A DNA stretch of 64,000 bases from CBDAQA01 sp965198865 (lineage in GTDB: Bacteria > Planctomycetota > Phycisphaerae > Tepidisphaerales > Tepidisphaeraceae): assembly GCA_965198865.1 (NCBI GenBank), contig CBDAQA010000009.1, positions 310,001 to 374,000 of the forward strand. Reading direction: 5' to 3'. Numbering within the stretch: position 1 is the first letter of the stretch; each line of letters opens with the position of its first letter. Under the pieces are notes generated by a model. The model ran no database searches and was not told the origin of the DNA. It worked only from the letters and a program-made list of their open reading frames with translations. This document shows, one piece after another, positions 24,363 to 32,924 of this stretch. The position numbers and the translations under genes are program-made.

Positions 24363-25058
24363 ATGGCCAAAGGTGAGAAGAAAGCTCATGCCGTTCCACA
24401 GATGACGATCGCGGGACTCTCGCGGTACATGACGACAATTCGTCCCGCATCTCGGCGAGCCATCTTGCGTGAAGAGAAGTATTACGACTCGGACGCCCAG
24501 CCGCCGTACTACCGTGAGGTAAACGCTGCGTTGCGTCGCCATCTGCGCGATGGCACAAGGGAGCGTGACGGACTCCTTCAAGCAAGCCTGCGAATCAAAG
24601 CCGACAAGGCGAAGTCGGACTACGAGCTGAAGAGACTCGCGAATAACGTGGCCGCCCTGAAAAATCTGCACGCCTGTCAGACCGATTTCATCCGCCAAGA
24701 TGCGACGTATTCCGACCCGCCAGCGATCAAGAATTACTCGCTCCCCGGAGCGAAGGTCATCATCTCGCCCTCGGCGAGCCTCGTCGCACCGAACAAGTCT
24801 GCGCCGTGCCGTGGCTGCGTGAAGCTTTACCTGGGAAAGACCAACCCGCTAGATGACGAACAGGCCGCGTACATGGGAACTGCATTGGCAAATTACTTAG
24901 AATCCGCCCATCCTGGAGACACGTGCAGCAAGCGGCAAATGTCGATAGTCGACGTGTTTCGCTCGAAAACCTACTTTCCGCCCAGCGCAACTGTTAGGCG
25001 AACGGAGAACATCGAGTGCGCTTGCGCTGATATCGCAAGCATGTGGAGCTCAATCTGA
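24363..25058 (+). CDS. Conserved hypothetical protein in the accessory island
   Basis: A 231-aa cytosolic-looking protein. The N-terminal part (MTIAGLSRYMTTIRPASRRAI, then EEKYYDSD...PYYREVNAALRRHL) is helical and basic. The C-terminal half contains GCVKLYLGKTNPLDDEQAAYMG, an Ile-Val-Asp-Val-Phe strand and an end ECACADIASMWSSI. I recognise the pattern (xAIKLYFSKxxPL ... VVDVFxGxxYxAP ... IExACxEIxxxW) from uncharacterised proteins elsewhere but know no function. Codon choice is less GC-biased than in neighbours, consistent with transfer. A hairpin (25071-25112) follows and probably ends its transcript. Confidence 0.75.
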   Translation: MAKGEKKAHAVPQMTIAGLSRYMTTIRPASRRAILREEKYYDSDAQPPYYREVNAALRRHLRDGTRERDGLLQASLRIKADKAKSDYELKRLANNVAALKNLHACQTDFIRQDATYSDPPAIKNYSLPGAKVIISPSASLVAPNKSAPCRGCVKLYLGKTNPLDDEQAAYMGTALANYLESAHPGDTCSKRQMSIVDVFRSKTYFPPSATVRRTENIECACADIASMWSSI

Positions 25059-25070
25059 AGGCGCAATGCA

Positions 25071-25112
25071 AGATCCATCACGCCGCGTCACTGCTCGCAG
25101 TGTGATGGATCT
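25071..25112 (+). terminator. Hairpin downstream of the 24363 gene
   Basis: AGATCCATCAC (25071-25081) pairs perfectly with GTGATGGATCT (25102-25112), and CACTGC/GCAGTG pairs inside, giving a long interrupted stem 13 nt after the stop codon. There is no clear U tract. Because a minus-strand small gene ends at 25123, it may serve both strands. Confidence 0.5.
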
Positions 25113-25122
25113 CGCACTCGTG

Positions 25123-25254
25123 TTACTTCGCAGATTTCCCGTTTCCCTTGCGCTGGGACAAGTCAGACCCGGCGACGCTTTTCTGAGCGGGCGTGGACTT
25201 TGGATTGGAAAGCTGCTTGGACGCCTTCGACGCATCGGACTTCGACGTGGCCAT
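25123..25254 (-). CDS. Tiny Ser/Lys-rich protein (KASKQL...SALSQ-type family)
   Basis: A 43-aa basic protein of low complexity that begins MATSKSDASKASKQLSNPKS and contains STPAQKSVAGSDLSQRK. Very similar small proteins (repeated ASKxL...KxSKxxAxSALSQ pattern) occur widely, often in mobile or accessory DNA; their role is unknown. GGAGAA lies 4-5 nt upstream of ATG 25254. The conserved pattern and ribosome site make it more likely real than chance. It is too short for most gene finders. Confidence 0.6.
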   Translation of the reverse strand: MATSKSDASKASKQLSNPKSTPAQKSVAGSDLSQRKGNGKSAK

Positions 25255-25445
25255 CTCGTTCTCCAACAAATTACGGAGCTTGACCACCACCAGTGGGGGG
25301 TCTCAACAGATCGTACGCTCGATGAAGGGCCAAATTGCGGTGTGGTGAATAAAATGTGCCGCCGGATGGCGGAGCAAGGTCGCATTTCAGTCGGGTAGGG
25401 CGTGTTTCAACACGCCGATCCCCTTTCCTATTCGGTCAGGGTGTT

Positions 25446-25655
25446 GTTCCGTGGTGGGGCTCCAGGATTCCTAGGAATTCTCCCCGTACGCCGAGGAATG
25501 GCCGCGTGATTACTCTACGTGGCGCGGCCATTCCTTGGTCTGAGGCGTTTATTCCTTGGTGTAAGCCGGCCACTCCATGGAATAAGCGGGATACTCGAAG
25601 GAACATGCCGCTCATTCCTCGGAATGACGGGCTAATTCCTTGGAGTACGCCGGTC
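25446..25655. repeat. Array of ten degenerate 21-nt repeats in exact register
   Basis: Ten consecutive 21-nt units start at 25446, 25467, 25488 and so on to 25635. The first nine bases follow ATTCCTTGG (exact in units at 25530, 25551 and 25635); the remaining 12 vary. No indel breaks the register. The array ends on the stop codon of the RM gene (25654-25656, minus strand). In either strand one frame stays open and reads as heptapeptide repeats, for example IPWSEAF IPWCKPA on the plus strand. It could be a DNA-binding array, a decayed coding repeat or a dispersed repeat; it is not a CRISPR (unit too short, no cas genes). Confidence 0.8.
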
Positions 25656-28606
25656 ACGGGCGGATGCAGTCGTCGGTGATGAGCTTTTCGGGGGTGGTGT
25701 AAGTGGTGGGGATGCCGGGGGATGTGACGGGATGGCCGGCTTTTTCTTTGGCGGAGACGGCGAGGTTGAGGGCGAGGAGTTGGGCGAGGAGGTCCTTTTT
25801 GGGGGTGAAGCCGTAGGCGGCGAGGACGGCGGCGTCGAGGGCGGCGTGGGCATCCTTGAGCGGGTGCTTGCCGGGCAGCTCCAGCGTCCGGTACACGGCC
25901 CGCAGGCCGCCGGTCGTGACCGCCAACGCCTCCGACCGCACCCGCCGCACCGCCACCGCCGCCATCGCCACCGCCTCCACCTGCTTCGCCGTCGGCGACT
26001 GCGGCCAGGGGAAGGTGTCGAAGACGCTTTCTGGGGTGTATCTCGGATCGCTCTTGAAATTTGAGCATTTCGCCCAAAACCACTGGGTGTGTAAGGCCGA
26101 CTGGATGATTCCGAAACTGTAATCGTCCTCGAATGCGAACGCTTCTAGGGTCTTGTCTGGACGAATGACGGCGTCGACAAAGCAAAAAATCGGTCGCTTT
26201 GTCAACTCAACGCACACCATGTAGCGAGTCAAATTTTGAGACCTGTCCCACGAGCTCAGGTCGCGAGCGAAAGTGTCGCCACCATGTGTTTAGCCAGGTT
26301 TGGTCCTGACCCGTTTCCTTTCGTGTCTTTTCTCGCTCCGCCTTGGCAAGTCGGCTTATGTGCGGCAACACGTCTCGTTCGAGCTTCGCAAATGGAAGCT
26401 TGAAGGTCGCCGCGTTGAGCATGTCACGATATTGGAAGTCGATCAACCACACGTCGGGAGCACCGACCGTCAGCATTACCTGTCCGATCAGAAGCGGATG
26501 CACGACCTCCGCGTTGCGAGGATCCGCAGCGATCATCTCTCTCGCCTCCTCTGGAGTGACGCGATAACCCTTATGCCTCGGATAGAGCCCGTTGAAAACG
26601 CGCTGTGGTTTCGCACTCGTTTCAAGCACGGCTGCGGTCGCCGTATCCGTGGCGTCTGAGAGGGACGAGCTGATGGACTCCACGTCTCGAAAGTTCAGTT
26701 CGTAGTGCTTTACCGAGGGCCCGCCGTCGACTTTCCGCCTTGTGGCAGTGGGATTGACGGCGTACCAAAGACGCCTCGCCTTGGGGACAAGGGAGGGATC
26801 TTGGGTCTTGCTCCAATTCACAATCGAAACGTGAACATTCGCATCGCCACTCCACGGTTGGTTCTGCACCGCTTCCAGAATCGTGCCAGAGGCGGCGACA
26901 TACTCGAGTCCCCCAACCCGAGACTGGTTGTTTCGGATGTTTTGCGTTCCCACCAGTCCCGCGCGACCGGCGAGCGGATCCACCTTTGTTGTAGGCGGCA
27001 AGTGGTCTTGTGCACGCCGAACCCAATAGACGCAATAGTCGGACATGCCGGGAACCAGTGGATAGAGCTTTCGCAGAGCCCTCACGTAGTCACCTCCACG
27101 TTCTGGCTTCATTAACTTCGCACCGAGAAACGGGGGATTTCCAATGATGACATCGGCAGGTGGCCACGGCGTTTGAATGGCGGATGCCGGTCCGTCAGTG
27201 GCAACCGTTGTCATTAGCGCATCGCCGATGTGGAAATTCGAATCGAGGTTGTCTAGCGGCAAATCCGCCTCATCCGCTATGTGCAGTTCGTCAATCGCCA
27301 GTTTGCGGCCGAGCATCAGCGTGACCTTGGCGAGTTCGATGGCGAACGGGTTAATGTCCATCCCGAAAAACTGCCGCGCGTGGACGTGGTTGAGGATGGG
27401 CTGGGAGCCAGGGAAGTCGGTTTTGAGCCGTTCGCGGATGCGGGTTTCGAGTCGCTTCATCTCGCGATAGGCGAGGTAGAGGAAATTGCCGCTGCCGCAG
27501 GCGGGGTCGAGGACGCGCAGGGTGGTGAGGCGGGCGAGTAGATCGTTGAGGGCCTTGGCAGATTTGGCGTTCTCGATCGCCTCGCTCCAGGGGTCGGAGA
27601 TCGTGGGCTTGACGATCTTCATGATGTCGATGGGCGAGGTGTAGTGCGCGCCGTATGCGTGGCGTTCCTCGGCCTCCATGGAGTCCTGGAAGATGGCACC
27701 GAAGATTTCGGGGGAGACCTTGGACCAGTCGCTTTGGGCGGCACCGAAGAGCTTGCCGCCGTTGCCGCGGAGCTGGGTAAGTTCGTCGGGGTGGAGTTCG
27801 ACGCGGGCGGGTTTGGCGAAGATGCCACCGTTGAAGTAGCGGACGCCCTTGTACCGGCCGCCGGCGGGGGTTTCCTTGGAGTTCATCGCCTCGAACAGGC
27901 CGCCGAGCAGGTCGTAGCTGTCGGCGGGCTTGTCGCACTCGGCGATGAGGTTGGTGAACATGTACCGGGGGAGGAGCCCGATGTCCTCGGCGAACATGGC
28001 GATCATCGATTGCAGGACGAACCGCTGGGCGAGGTCGCGGTCGACCTTGCGGGTGATGAGCTTTTTGAAGCAGGCGGCGAGCTTGTCGGCGGCGTCGCGG
28101 GTGACCTTCTCACGGTCGTTGCCGAAGGTGGGAGCCTCGTCGGTGGGGAAGAGGAAGGCGAGCGGCCCCCACTGCGTGGCGAGGTCGGCGAGCTGGACCT
28201 TGTCCTTGGGGCTGTAGATCTGGTTGTTGAAGTCGTAGACCCAGAACTCGTCGAAGTTGCAGAGGACGACGTAGCGCGGCCGGCCGGGGGCGATGTGGGT
28301 CCAGTAGTCGAACGCCTGCTGGCGGTGCTTGGCAAGGTCGGACCCGCGCTTCTTCATCTCGATGAGGACGACGGGCTTCCAGACGTAGTCGGCGAAGCTG
28401 GTTTTGGAGCCGTCGTCGAAGAGCTTCTTGATGCGCTCCTCGAAGGTACCGCCGACCTCCTGGGCACCCTTGCGGCCGAAGGCGCGGAAGAGGCGGTCGA
28501 TGAAGACCTGGGCCTGGCCCTTCTCGTCGCCGGTGATGTGGACGGCGGCCCAATCGACGAAGTCTTGAAGAAATTGCTCGCGGGAGGGTGCGGGTATCTC
28601 GGGCAT
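25654..28606 (-). pseudogene. MmeI-like (Type IIL/IIG) restriction-modification enzyme with a +1 frameshift
   Basis: About 984 codons in two frames. The N-terminal nuclease domain has a PD-(D/E)xK-like VLIEMKKRG (Glu83, Lys85). A helical spacer follows, then an N6-adenine methyltransferase with DPACGSGNF (from residue 367) and NPPF (from residue 490), then LVGTQNIRNNQ and a C-terminal target-recognition domain with FAFEDDYSFGIIQSALH and DPRYTPESVFDTFPWP. This is the MmeI layout: one polypeptide cuts and methylates. One extra base near 26269 (about codon 779) shifts the frame inside the recognition domain, giving a stop at 26207; restoring it yields HFARDLSSWDRSQNLTRYMV. As read, the enzyme lacks its specificity end. 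A sequencing error cannot be excluded. The start MPEIPAPS is natural; any longer frame upstream is antisense noise. Confidence 0.85.
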
Positions 28607-28735
28607 TGGGGGCGGATGATACCGATCGGGGCGGGTCGGTTCGACGGGGCAATGCGACTCAGCAGTAGCCAGCACGCGTCTCCGTCGGTTATCAATGCCT
28701 GCGGAGTCCGACAGATTTTGAACGTGAGGGTGCCC

Positions 28736-30508
28736 ATGCCATTCCGCCGATCGCTGTTCGCGTTGCTGTGCGTCTTGTCGCTGTCCGTCCCCGCCTCGGC
28801 GGCGGCGCCGCTGGTCGATCGCGTGCCGGGCGATGCGCTGGCGTACCTGGGGTGGACCGGGTCGGACGCCTGCCCCGGCTACGACGCCTCGCACCTGAAG
28901 TCGGTGATCGGCACCTCGTCGATCCCGCAGGTGTTCACCAGCTTCGTGCCGCAGATCGTCCGCCGGGTCGGCCGGCTGGACGGGCACGCCGGTGAAATCC
29001 TGGACCGCCTGGTCGCGGTTGGGTCGCCGGCGTGGCACCACCCGACGGCGTTCTACCTCGGCGGCGTCGATTACGCCGGCCCGCACCCGATGCCCCGGTT
29101 GGCCCTGCTGTGCGACGCCGGCGCCGACGCGGGCAGCCTGTCCGACCAGTTGAACCAGCTCATCGCCGAGCTGCCGCCCGACGCCGACCCGAGGCCCACC
29201 GTGCGGACGTACGGCAACCTGGTCGTCCTGTCCCTCCAGTCGCCCGACAAGACCGACGCGCTGTTCGCCCAGCCCGGCGGCAGGGCGCTCGGCACCAACG
29301 CAAAGTTCACGGCCGCGCTGGCGCAGTGCCGCCCCACGGGTGCGGCGTTGGTCGGTTACCTCGACGTGCAGGGCGTCGTGAAGGCGCTCGATGAGGGCGT
29401 GCAGCGGAGCAACGACAAGGACGCGGTCGCCCAGTGGCCCAAGATCCGCGCGTCGCTGGGGCTGGGCGGGTTCCGGCAGGTCGCGCTGACGTCGGGCTTC
29501 GACGGCAAGGACTGGGTCGACCGCACGTTCGCCTCGACCGATGGGGGGCACACCGGGCTGCTGTCGATGCTCGACGCCCGGCCCCTGGACGGCGACCTGC
29601 TCGGCGTCGTCCCCAGGACCGCCGACCGCGTGGCGGCCAGCCGGTTCGACCTGGCGGCCGGGTTCGACGCGATCCACGACGGCATCGCCACCTTCTCGCC
29701 GGACGCCGCCGCCAAGGTCGATCAGACGCTGGGCCAGGTGAATGACCAGGCCGGCATCAACGTCCGCCGCGACCTGATCGGATCCCTCGGCGACCAGTGG
29801 GTGACCTACTCCGACCGGTCCATCGGCGGGTCCAGCGTGCTCGGGTCGGTGCTGGCCAACCGCCTGCGGGACCCCGTGCGCGCCGACCAATCGATGACGC
29901 AGCTGAGCCGGCGGCTGAACACGATCGTCGCCCGCCAGTTGGGCAACCCGATGGTGTCGATCCAGTTCCGGGACGAGAAGGTGAACGGCACCACGCTGCA
30001 CTACCTGGCCGTCCCGCTGGTGACGCCCACCTGGGCGGTGAAGGGCGGATACCTGTACGTCGGCCTCTACCCGCAGGTGGTGGCGGCCGCCGTCGACTCG
30101 GTCGATCACAAGTCGCCGTCGATCCTCACCCGCCCCGAGTTCGCCGCCACCATGAAGCGCCTCGGCGATCACCCCGCCGCCAGCCTGTCGTTCACCAACC
30201 TGCCCGGCGTGGCCCCCGACGGCTACACCGACCTGCTCAGCACGACCCGGCTGTTCCTGGGCCTCGGTGACATCTTCGGCGCCCAGGCCCCGATGTTCGT
30301 CGTCCCGCCGCTCCGCCAGGTGATGGTCGAGCTGGCACCGAGCGGCTCCGTCTCCTGGGCCGATGCGACCGGCTGGCATTCGACGGCCGTCAGCCCCTTC
30401 CCCGGCGCCGAGATCCTCTCCGCCGGCAACACCGGCGGCGGCGGCATGATGCAGCTGCCCATGTTCCTCGGAGCGATCGGCGGCATGAGGGAGCAGCTGG
30501 GGCGATAG
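28736..30508 (+). CDS. Secreted DUF3352-like protein of unknown function
   Basis: A 590-aa protein with a clear signal peptide (MPFRRSLFALLCVLSLSVPASAAA). The mature part begins PLVDRVPGDALAYLGWTG, like DUF3352 proteins that open with a 'lPADTlayv' strand. Repeated alpha/beta segments follow (TAFYLGGVDY, LALLCDAG, GALVGYLDV, LLSMLDARPLDGDLLGVVP). The C-terminus is Gly/Met-rich. No catalytic motif is evident; the protein should act outside the cytoplasmic membrane. It is divergent from the RM gene and followed by ilvE. The start has GAGGG 5 nt upstream. Confidence 0.7.
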   Translation: MPFRRSLFALLCVLSLSVPASAAAPLVDRVPGDALAYLGWTGSDACPGYDASHLKSVIGTSSIPQVFTSFVPQIVRRVGRLDGHAGEILDRLVAVGSPAWHHPTAFYLGGVDYAGPHPMPRLALLCDAGADAGSLSDQLNQLIAELPPDADPRPTVRTYGNLVVLSLQSPDKTDALFAQPGGRALGTNAKFTAALAQCRPTGAALVGYLDVQGVVKALDEGVQRSNDKDAVAQWPKIRASLGLGGFRQVALTSGFDGKDWVDRTFASTDGGHTGLLSMLDARPLDGDLLGVVPRTADRVAASRFDLAAGFDAIHDGIATFSPDAAAKVDQTLGQVNDQAGINVRRDLIGSLGDQWVTYSDRSIGGSSVLGSVLANRLRDPVRADQSMTQLSRRLNTIVARQLGNPMVSIQFRDEKVNGTTLHYLAVPLVTPTWAVKGGYLYVGLYPQVVAAAVDSVDHKSPSILTRPEFAATMKRLGDHPAASLSFTNLPGVAPDGYTDLLSTTRLFLGLGDIFGAQAPMFVVPPLRQVMVELAPSGSVSWADATGWHSTAVSPFPGAEILSAGNTGGGGMMQLPMFLGAIGGMREQLGR

Positions 30509-30640
30509 GGGGAGCAGAGCTGAAGAGGGGCCGATGAGCAGAGGTGAGTGGGCACAGGTGCCCCAACTCGCCCCGGCACGCCTGCTCCTCTGCCCCTCCT
30601 CCCCCTCGGCTCCTCTTCTCCCCGCTCCGCTCGACCCCGC
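30505..30640. repeat. Degenerate purine/pyrimidine-skewed inverted repeat between 28736 and ilvE genes
   Basis: A G-rich left half (GGGGGAGCAGAGCTGAAGAG near 30508) faces a C-rich right half with CTGCTCCTCTGCCCC and CGGCTCCTCTTCTCC. Pairing is loose but extends over more than 50 nt with repeated GAGCAGAG/CTCTGCTC units. It looks like a decayed dispersed palindrome and could end the upstream transcript. Confidence 0.4.
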
Positions 30641-30687
30641 CGGGCCCGTCGCCTATCCTGCGGCTTGTCGCGAATCGGAGCATTGGG

Positions 30688-31545
30688 ATGGCGTTGAAGA
30701 TCTGGATGGACGGCGAGCTGGTCGACCAATCGGCCGCCAAGGTGAGCGTCTACGACCACGGCCTGCTGTACGGCGACGGCGTGTTCGAGGGCATGCGCGT
30801 CTACCACGGCAAGCTGTTCGAGGCCGACGCCCACTTCCGCCGGCTGTTCGAGTCGGCCAAGTCGATCCGGCTCGACGTGCCCTACGCCGCCGAACAGCTG
30901 CGGGCCGCCACCGAGCTGACGGTGAAGACGAACGGCTTCACCGACTGCTACGTCCGGCTCGTGGTCACCCGCGGGGTCGGCACGCTGGGGCTCGACCCGC
31001 ACAAGTGCCCCCGGCCCGGCGTGTTCATCATCGCCGACCTGATCGCCCTCTACCCGGCCGAGATGTACGAGCACGGCATGCCCGTCATCACCGCCAGCGT
31101 GGTCCGCAACCACCCCAACGCGATCCCGCCGCGGGTCAAGAGCCTGAACTACCTGAACAACATCCTGGCCAAGATGGAGGCGACCGATGCCGGCGTGCCC
31201 GAGGCGATCATGCTGAACCACGTGGGCAACGTCTGCGAGGCGTCGGCCGACAACGTGTTCATCGTCAAGGACGGCGCCGTCCTCACCCCCGGCGCGACCG
31301 AGGGCGCGCTCGAGGGCATCACCCGCAAGGTGATCATCGACCTGTGCCGCAGGAACGACGTGCCGTTCCGCGAGTCGGTCCTGCAGCGGCACGACCTGTA
31401 CATCGCCGACGAGATGTTCCTGACCGGCAGCGGGGCCGAGGTGATCCCGGTGACGACCGTCGACCGACGGCCCGTCGGCACCGGCGAGCCCGGGCCGGTC
31501 ACCCGACGGCTGATCGCGCTGTTCCGCGATTACGTCCGCCACTGA
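30688..31545 (+). CDS. ilvE: Branched-chain amino-acid aminotransferase (class IV PLP)
   Basis: A 285-aa fold-type IV PLP aminotransferase that interconverts Leu, Ile and Val with their 2-oxo acids using glutamate. Visible are WMDGELVDQSAAKVSVYDHG, GDGVFEGMRVY, the PLP-binding Lys151 in RVKSLNYLNNILAKM, and the phosphate-binding EASADNVFIVKDG and PGATEGALEGITR. The length matches the family. The related D-amino-acid aminotransferase is a possible alternative, but the YDHG and EGMRVY motifs fit IlvE. No ribosome site is evident; ATG 30688 is the family start. Confidence 0.88.
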   Translation: MALKIWMDGELVDQSAAKVSVYDHGLLYGDGVFEGMRVYHGKLFEADAHFRRLFESAKSIRLDVPYAAEQLRAATELTVKTNGFTDCYVRLVVTRGVGTLGLDPHKCPRPGVFIIADLIALYPAEMYEHGMPVITASVVRNHPNAIPPRVKSLNYLNNILAKMEATDAGVPEAIMLNHVGNVCEASADNVFIVKDGAVLTPGATEGALEGITRKVIIDLCRRNDVPFRESVLQRHDLYIADEMFLTGSGAEVIPVTTVDRRPVGTGEPGPVTRRLIALFRDYVRH

Positions 31546-31556
31546 GGAAGAGCGGG

Positions 31557-31684
31557 CCACGAATGGCACGAATGAACACGAATGGGAAGCCACGGCTCAC
31601 GATCTGTGCTCGACAAATCGGGGTCCAGTGGCGCAGAAGTGAGAGCGACCCCTTCCGATTCGTGTGCATTCGTGCCACTCGTGG
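31557..31684. repeat. Phased-repeat palindrome, family B, copy 2
   Basis: 33-nt arms 31557-31589 and 31652-31684 pair at 30 positions. The arms repeat CACGAATG at ~10-12-nt steps (CCACGAATGG, CACGAATGAA, CACGAATGGG). It lies 12 nt after ilvE. Related elements are at 13609, 32720 and 62191. Confidence 0.8.
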
Positions 31685-31841
31685 GTTCTGCTCCGCCCCA
31701 CCCCGACTTTAGTCGCGCTCGAGGATGACGCGGCGCACTGTCCGGCTTGAACTCGCCTGCGGCCCGCATTAGCATTTTGCCCCACGTAGGTTGCAGGTGG
31801 TGTGCCTGCTGCCCGGCCGACACGGTGACCCCGGAGGATCG

Positions 31842-32051
31842 ATGACTGAGTTCGACACGCTGAAGCGACTTGTGACCGAGGCCGAGGACGACGTGGCCAA
31901 GGCGATCGGCGGCAACAAGGCCGCCGGCACGCGCGTCCGCAAGAAGATGCAGGAAATCAAGTCGGCCGCACAGGAGGTCCGCAAGAAGGTCCTCGAGGGC
32001 CGCGAGGGCGAGGCCGGTGAGGCCGGCACCGCCGCCGCCGAGGCCGACTGA
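31842..32051 (+). CDS. Histone H1-like protein, Hc1 type
   Basis: A 69-aa highly charged helical protein: MTEFDTLKRLVTEAEDDVAK, then GGNKAAGTRVRKKMQEIKS and AQEVRKKVLEGREG. This is the pattern of the Hc1 family found in chlamydiae and planctomycetes, DNA-binding nucleoid proteins. The basic patch is in the middle, and the C-terminal tail is acidic (EAGEAGTAAAEAD) rather than Lys/Ala-rich as in longer histones. GGAGGA upstream of ATG 31842 decides the start over 31791. Confidence 0.8.
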   Translation: MTEFDTLKRLVTEAEDDVAKAIGGNKAAGTRVRKKMQEIKSAAQEVRKKVLEGREGEAGEAGTAAAEAD

Positions 32052-32164
32052 GCGCTCGGTCCGTCCGCCCATCTCGTCCCGATCCCGTCGCCCCCTTGCG
32101 GTCGGCCGTGGGGCCCGAACCGGCCTCGTCGGCCGACCGCGGTTCCCGCTCCCCGGCCCCCGCC

Positions 32165-32635
32165 ATGCCGCCAAAGCTCCTGTTCGACATCTCGTCGCTG
32201 CTTGACACGGCCCCCTACGCCGGCCCGGAGAAGATCCGCGAGACCAACCTCCAGCGGGGCGACATGGAGCACCTCGACGCCGTGGTCTGGTACGACCAGT
32301 CGGGGCGCATCTTCGGCTACAAGGACGTGAAGGACGGCGAGTTCTGGTGCGCCGGTCACATCCCCGGCCGGCCGCTGCTGCCCGGCGTCCTGATGATCGA
32401 GGCCGCCGCCCAGCTGTCGAGCTTCTACGTGAAGTACGTCAACAAGTGGGCCGGCTTCGTCGGCTTCGGCGGGGTCGAGAAGGTCAAGTTCCGCCTGCCG
32501 GTCACCCCCGGCTGCCGGCTGTACATCCTCAGCAGCCAGACCGGCGTCCGCCACGGCCGGTTCACCAGCGATGTCCAGGGCGTGGTGAATGGCCAAGTGG
32601 TTTTCGAGGGCGTGATCATCGGCACCGAGATGTGA
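32165..32635 (+). CDS. FabZ-like 3-hydroxyacyl-ACP dehydratase (hot-dog fold)
   Basis: A 156-aa protein. The catalytic His65 in AGHIPGRPLLPG and Glu79 in MIEAAAQ lie 14 residues apart, as in FabA/FabZ. The following FVGFGGVEKVKFRLPVTPGCRL and the C-terminal FEGVIIGTEM complete the hot-dog fold. It should dehydrate 3-hydroxyacyl chains in fatty-acid synthesis or a related pathway. The N-terminal ~45 residues are longer than in E. coli FabZ. No other fatty-acid genes are adjacent, so it may be a second, specialised copy. Confidence 0.82.
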   Translation: MPPKLLFDISSLLDTAPYAGPEKIRETNLQRGDMEHLDAVVWYDQSGRIFGYKDVKDGEFWCAGHIPGRPLLPGVLMIEAAAQLSSFYVKYVNKWAGFVGFGGVEKVKFRLPVTPGCRLYILSSQTGVRHGRFTSDVQGVVNGQVVFEGVIIGTEM

Positions 32636-32719
32636 ATCGCATTCGATCGAGTTGGAGCCCCGGATGCACATCCATTGACATCCGCACAAGCCGTCACACG
32701 CAGCGACACAGGGAGAATT

Positions 32720-32847
32720 TGAACCACGAAGGCGTGAAGACGCGAAGGTAGGACGAAGGAGAAAATCAGGAGATAGGTTTGGCTGGGAGAACCACAGCCG
32801 CACCCTGAACTCTTGCCGTCGTCCGACCTTCGTGCCTTCGTGGTTCA
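32720..32847. repeat. Phased-repeat palindrome, family B, copy 3
   Basis: The left arm starts TGAACCACGAAGGCGTGAAG at 32720 and the right arm ends CCTTCGTGGTTCA at 32847. They pair well except for an extra 8 nt in the left arm. CACGAAGG-type sub-repeats make up the arms, like those at 13609, 31557 and 62191. It lies between the convergent FabZ-like and DUF58 genes. Confidence 0.75.
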
Positions 32848-32924
32848 GCTATTCGTTTTTTGCACCCTGGTCACGTCGCTCGGGAGGATGTCGTTGGATG
32901 CACATCCGGGGCTTTGCTTGCCCA

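Noticed and set aside
25446..25655. CRISPR array
   Set aside because: Unit length is only 21 nt, the conserved part is about 9 nt and degenerate, and no cas gene is nearby.
28607..30379. Long N-terminal extension of the RM enzyme frame
   Set aside because: The extension is antisense to the secreted DUF3352-like gene and has shadow-frame composition. The enzyme naturally begins MPEIPAPS at 28606.
31530..32174. A 214-codon minus-strand frame over the Hc1 histone region
   Set aside because: It includes text typical of translated palindromic repeats (IRVHSCHSW) and is antisense to the histone and part of the FabZ-like gene region.
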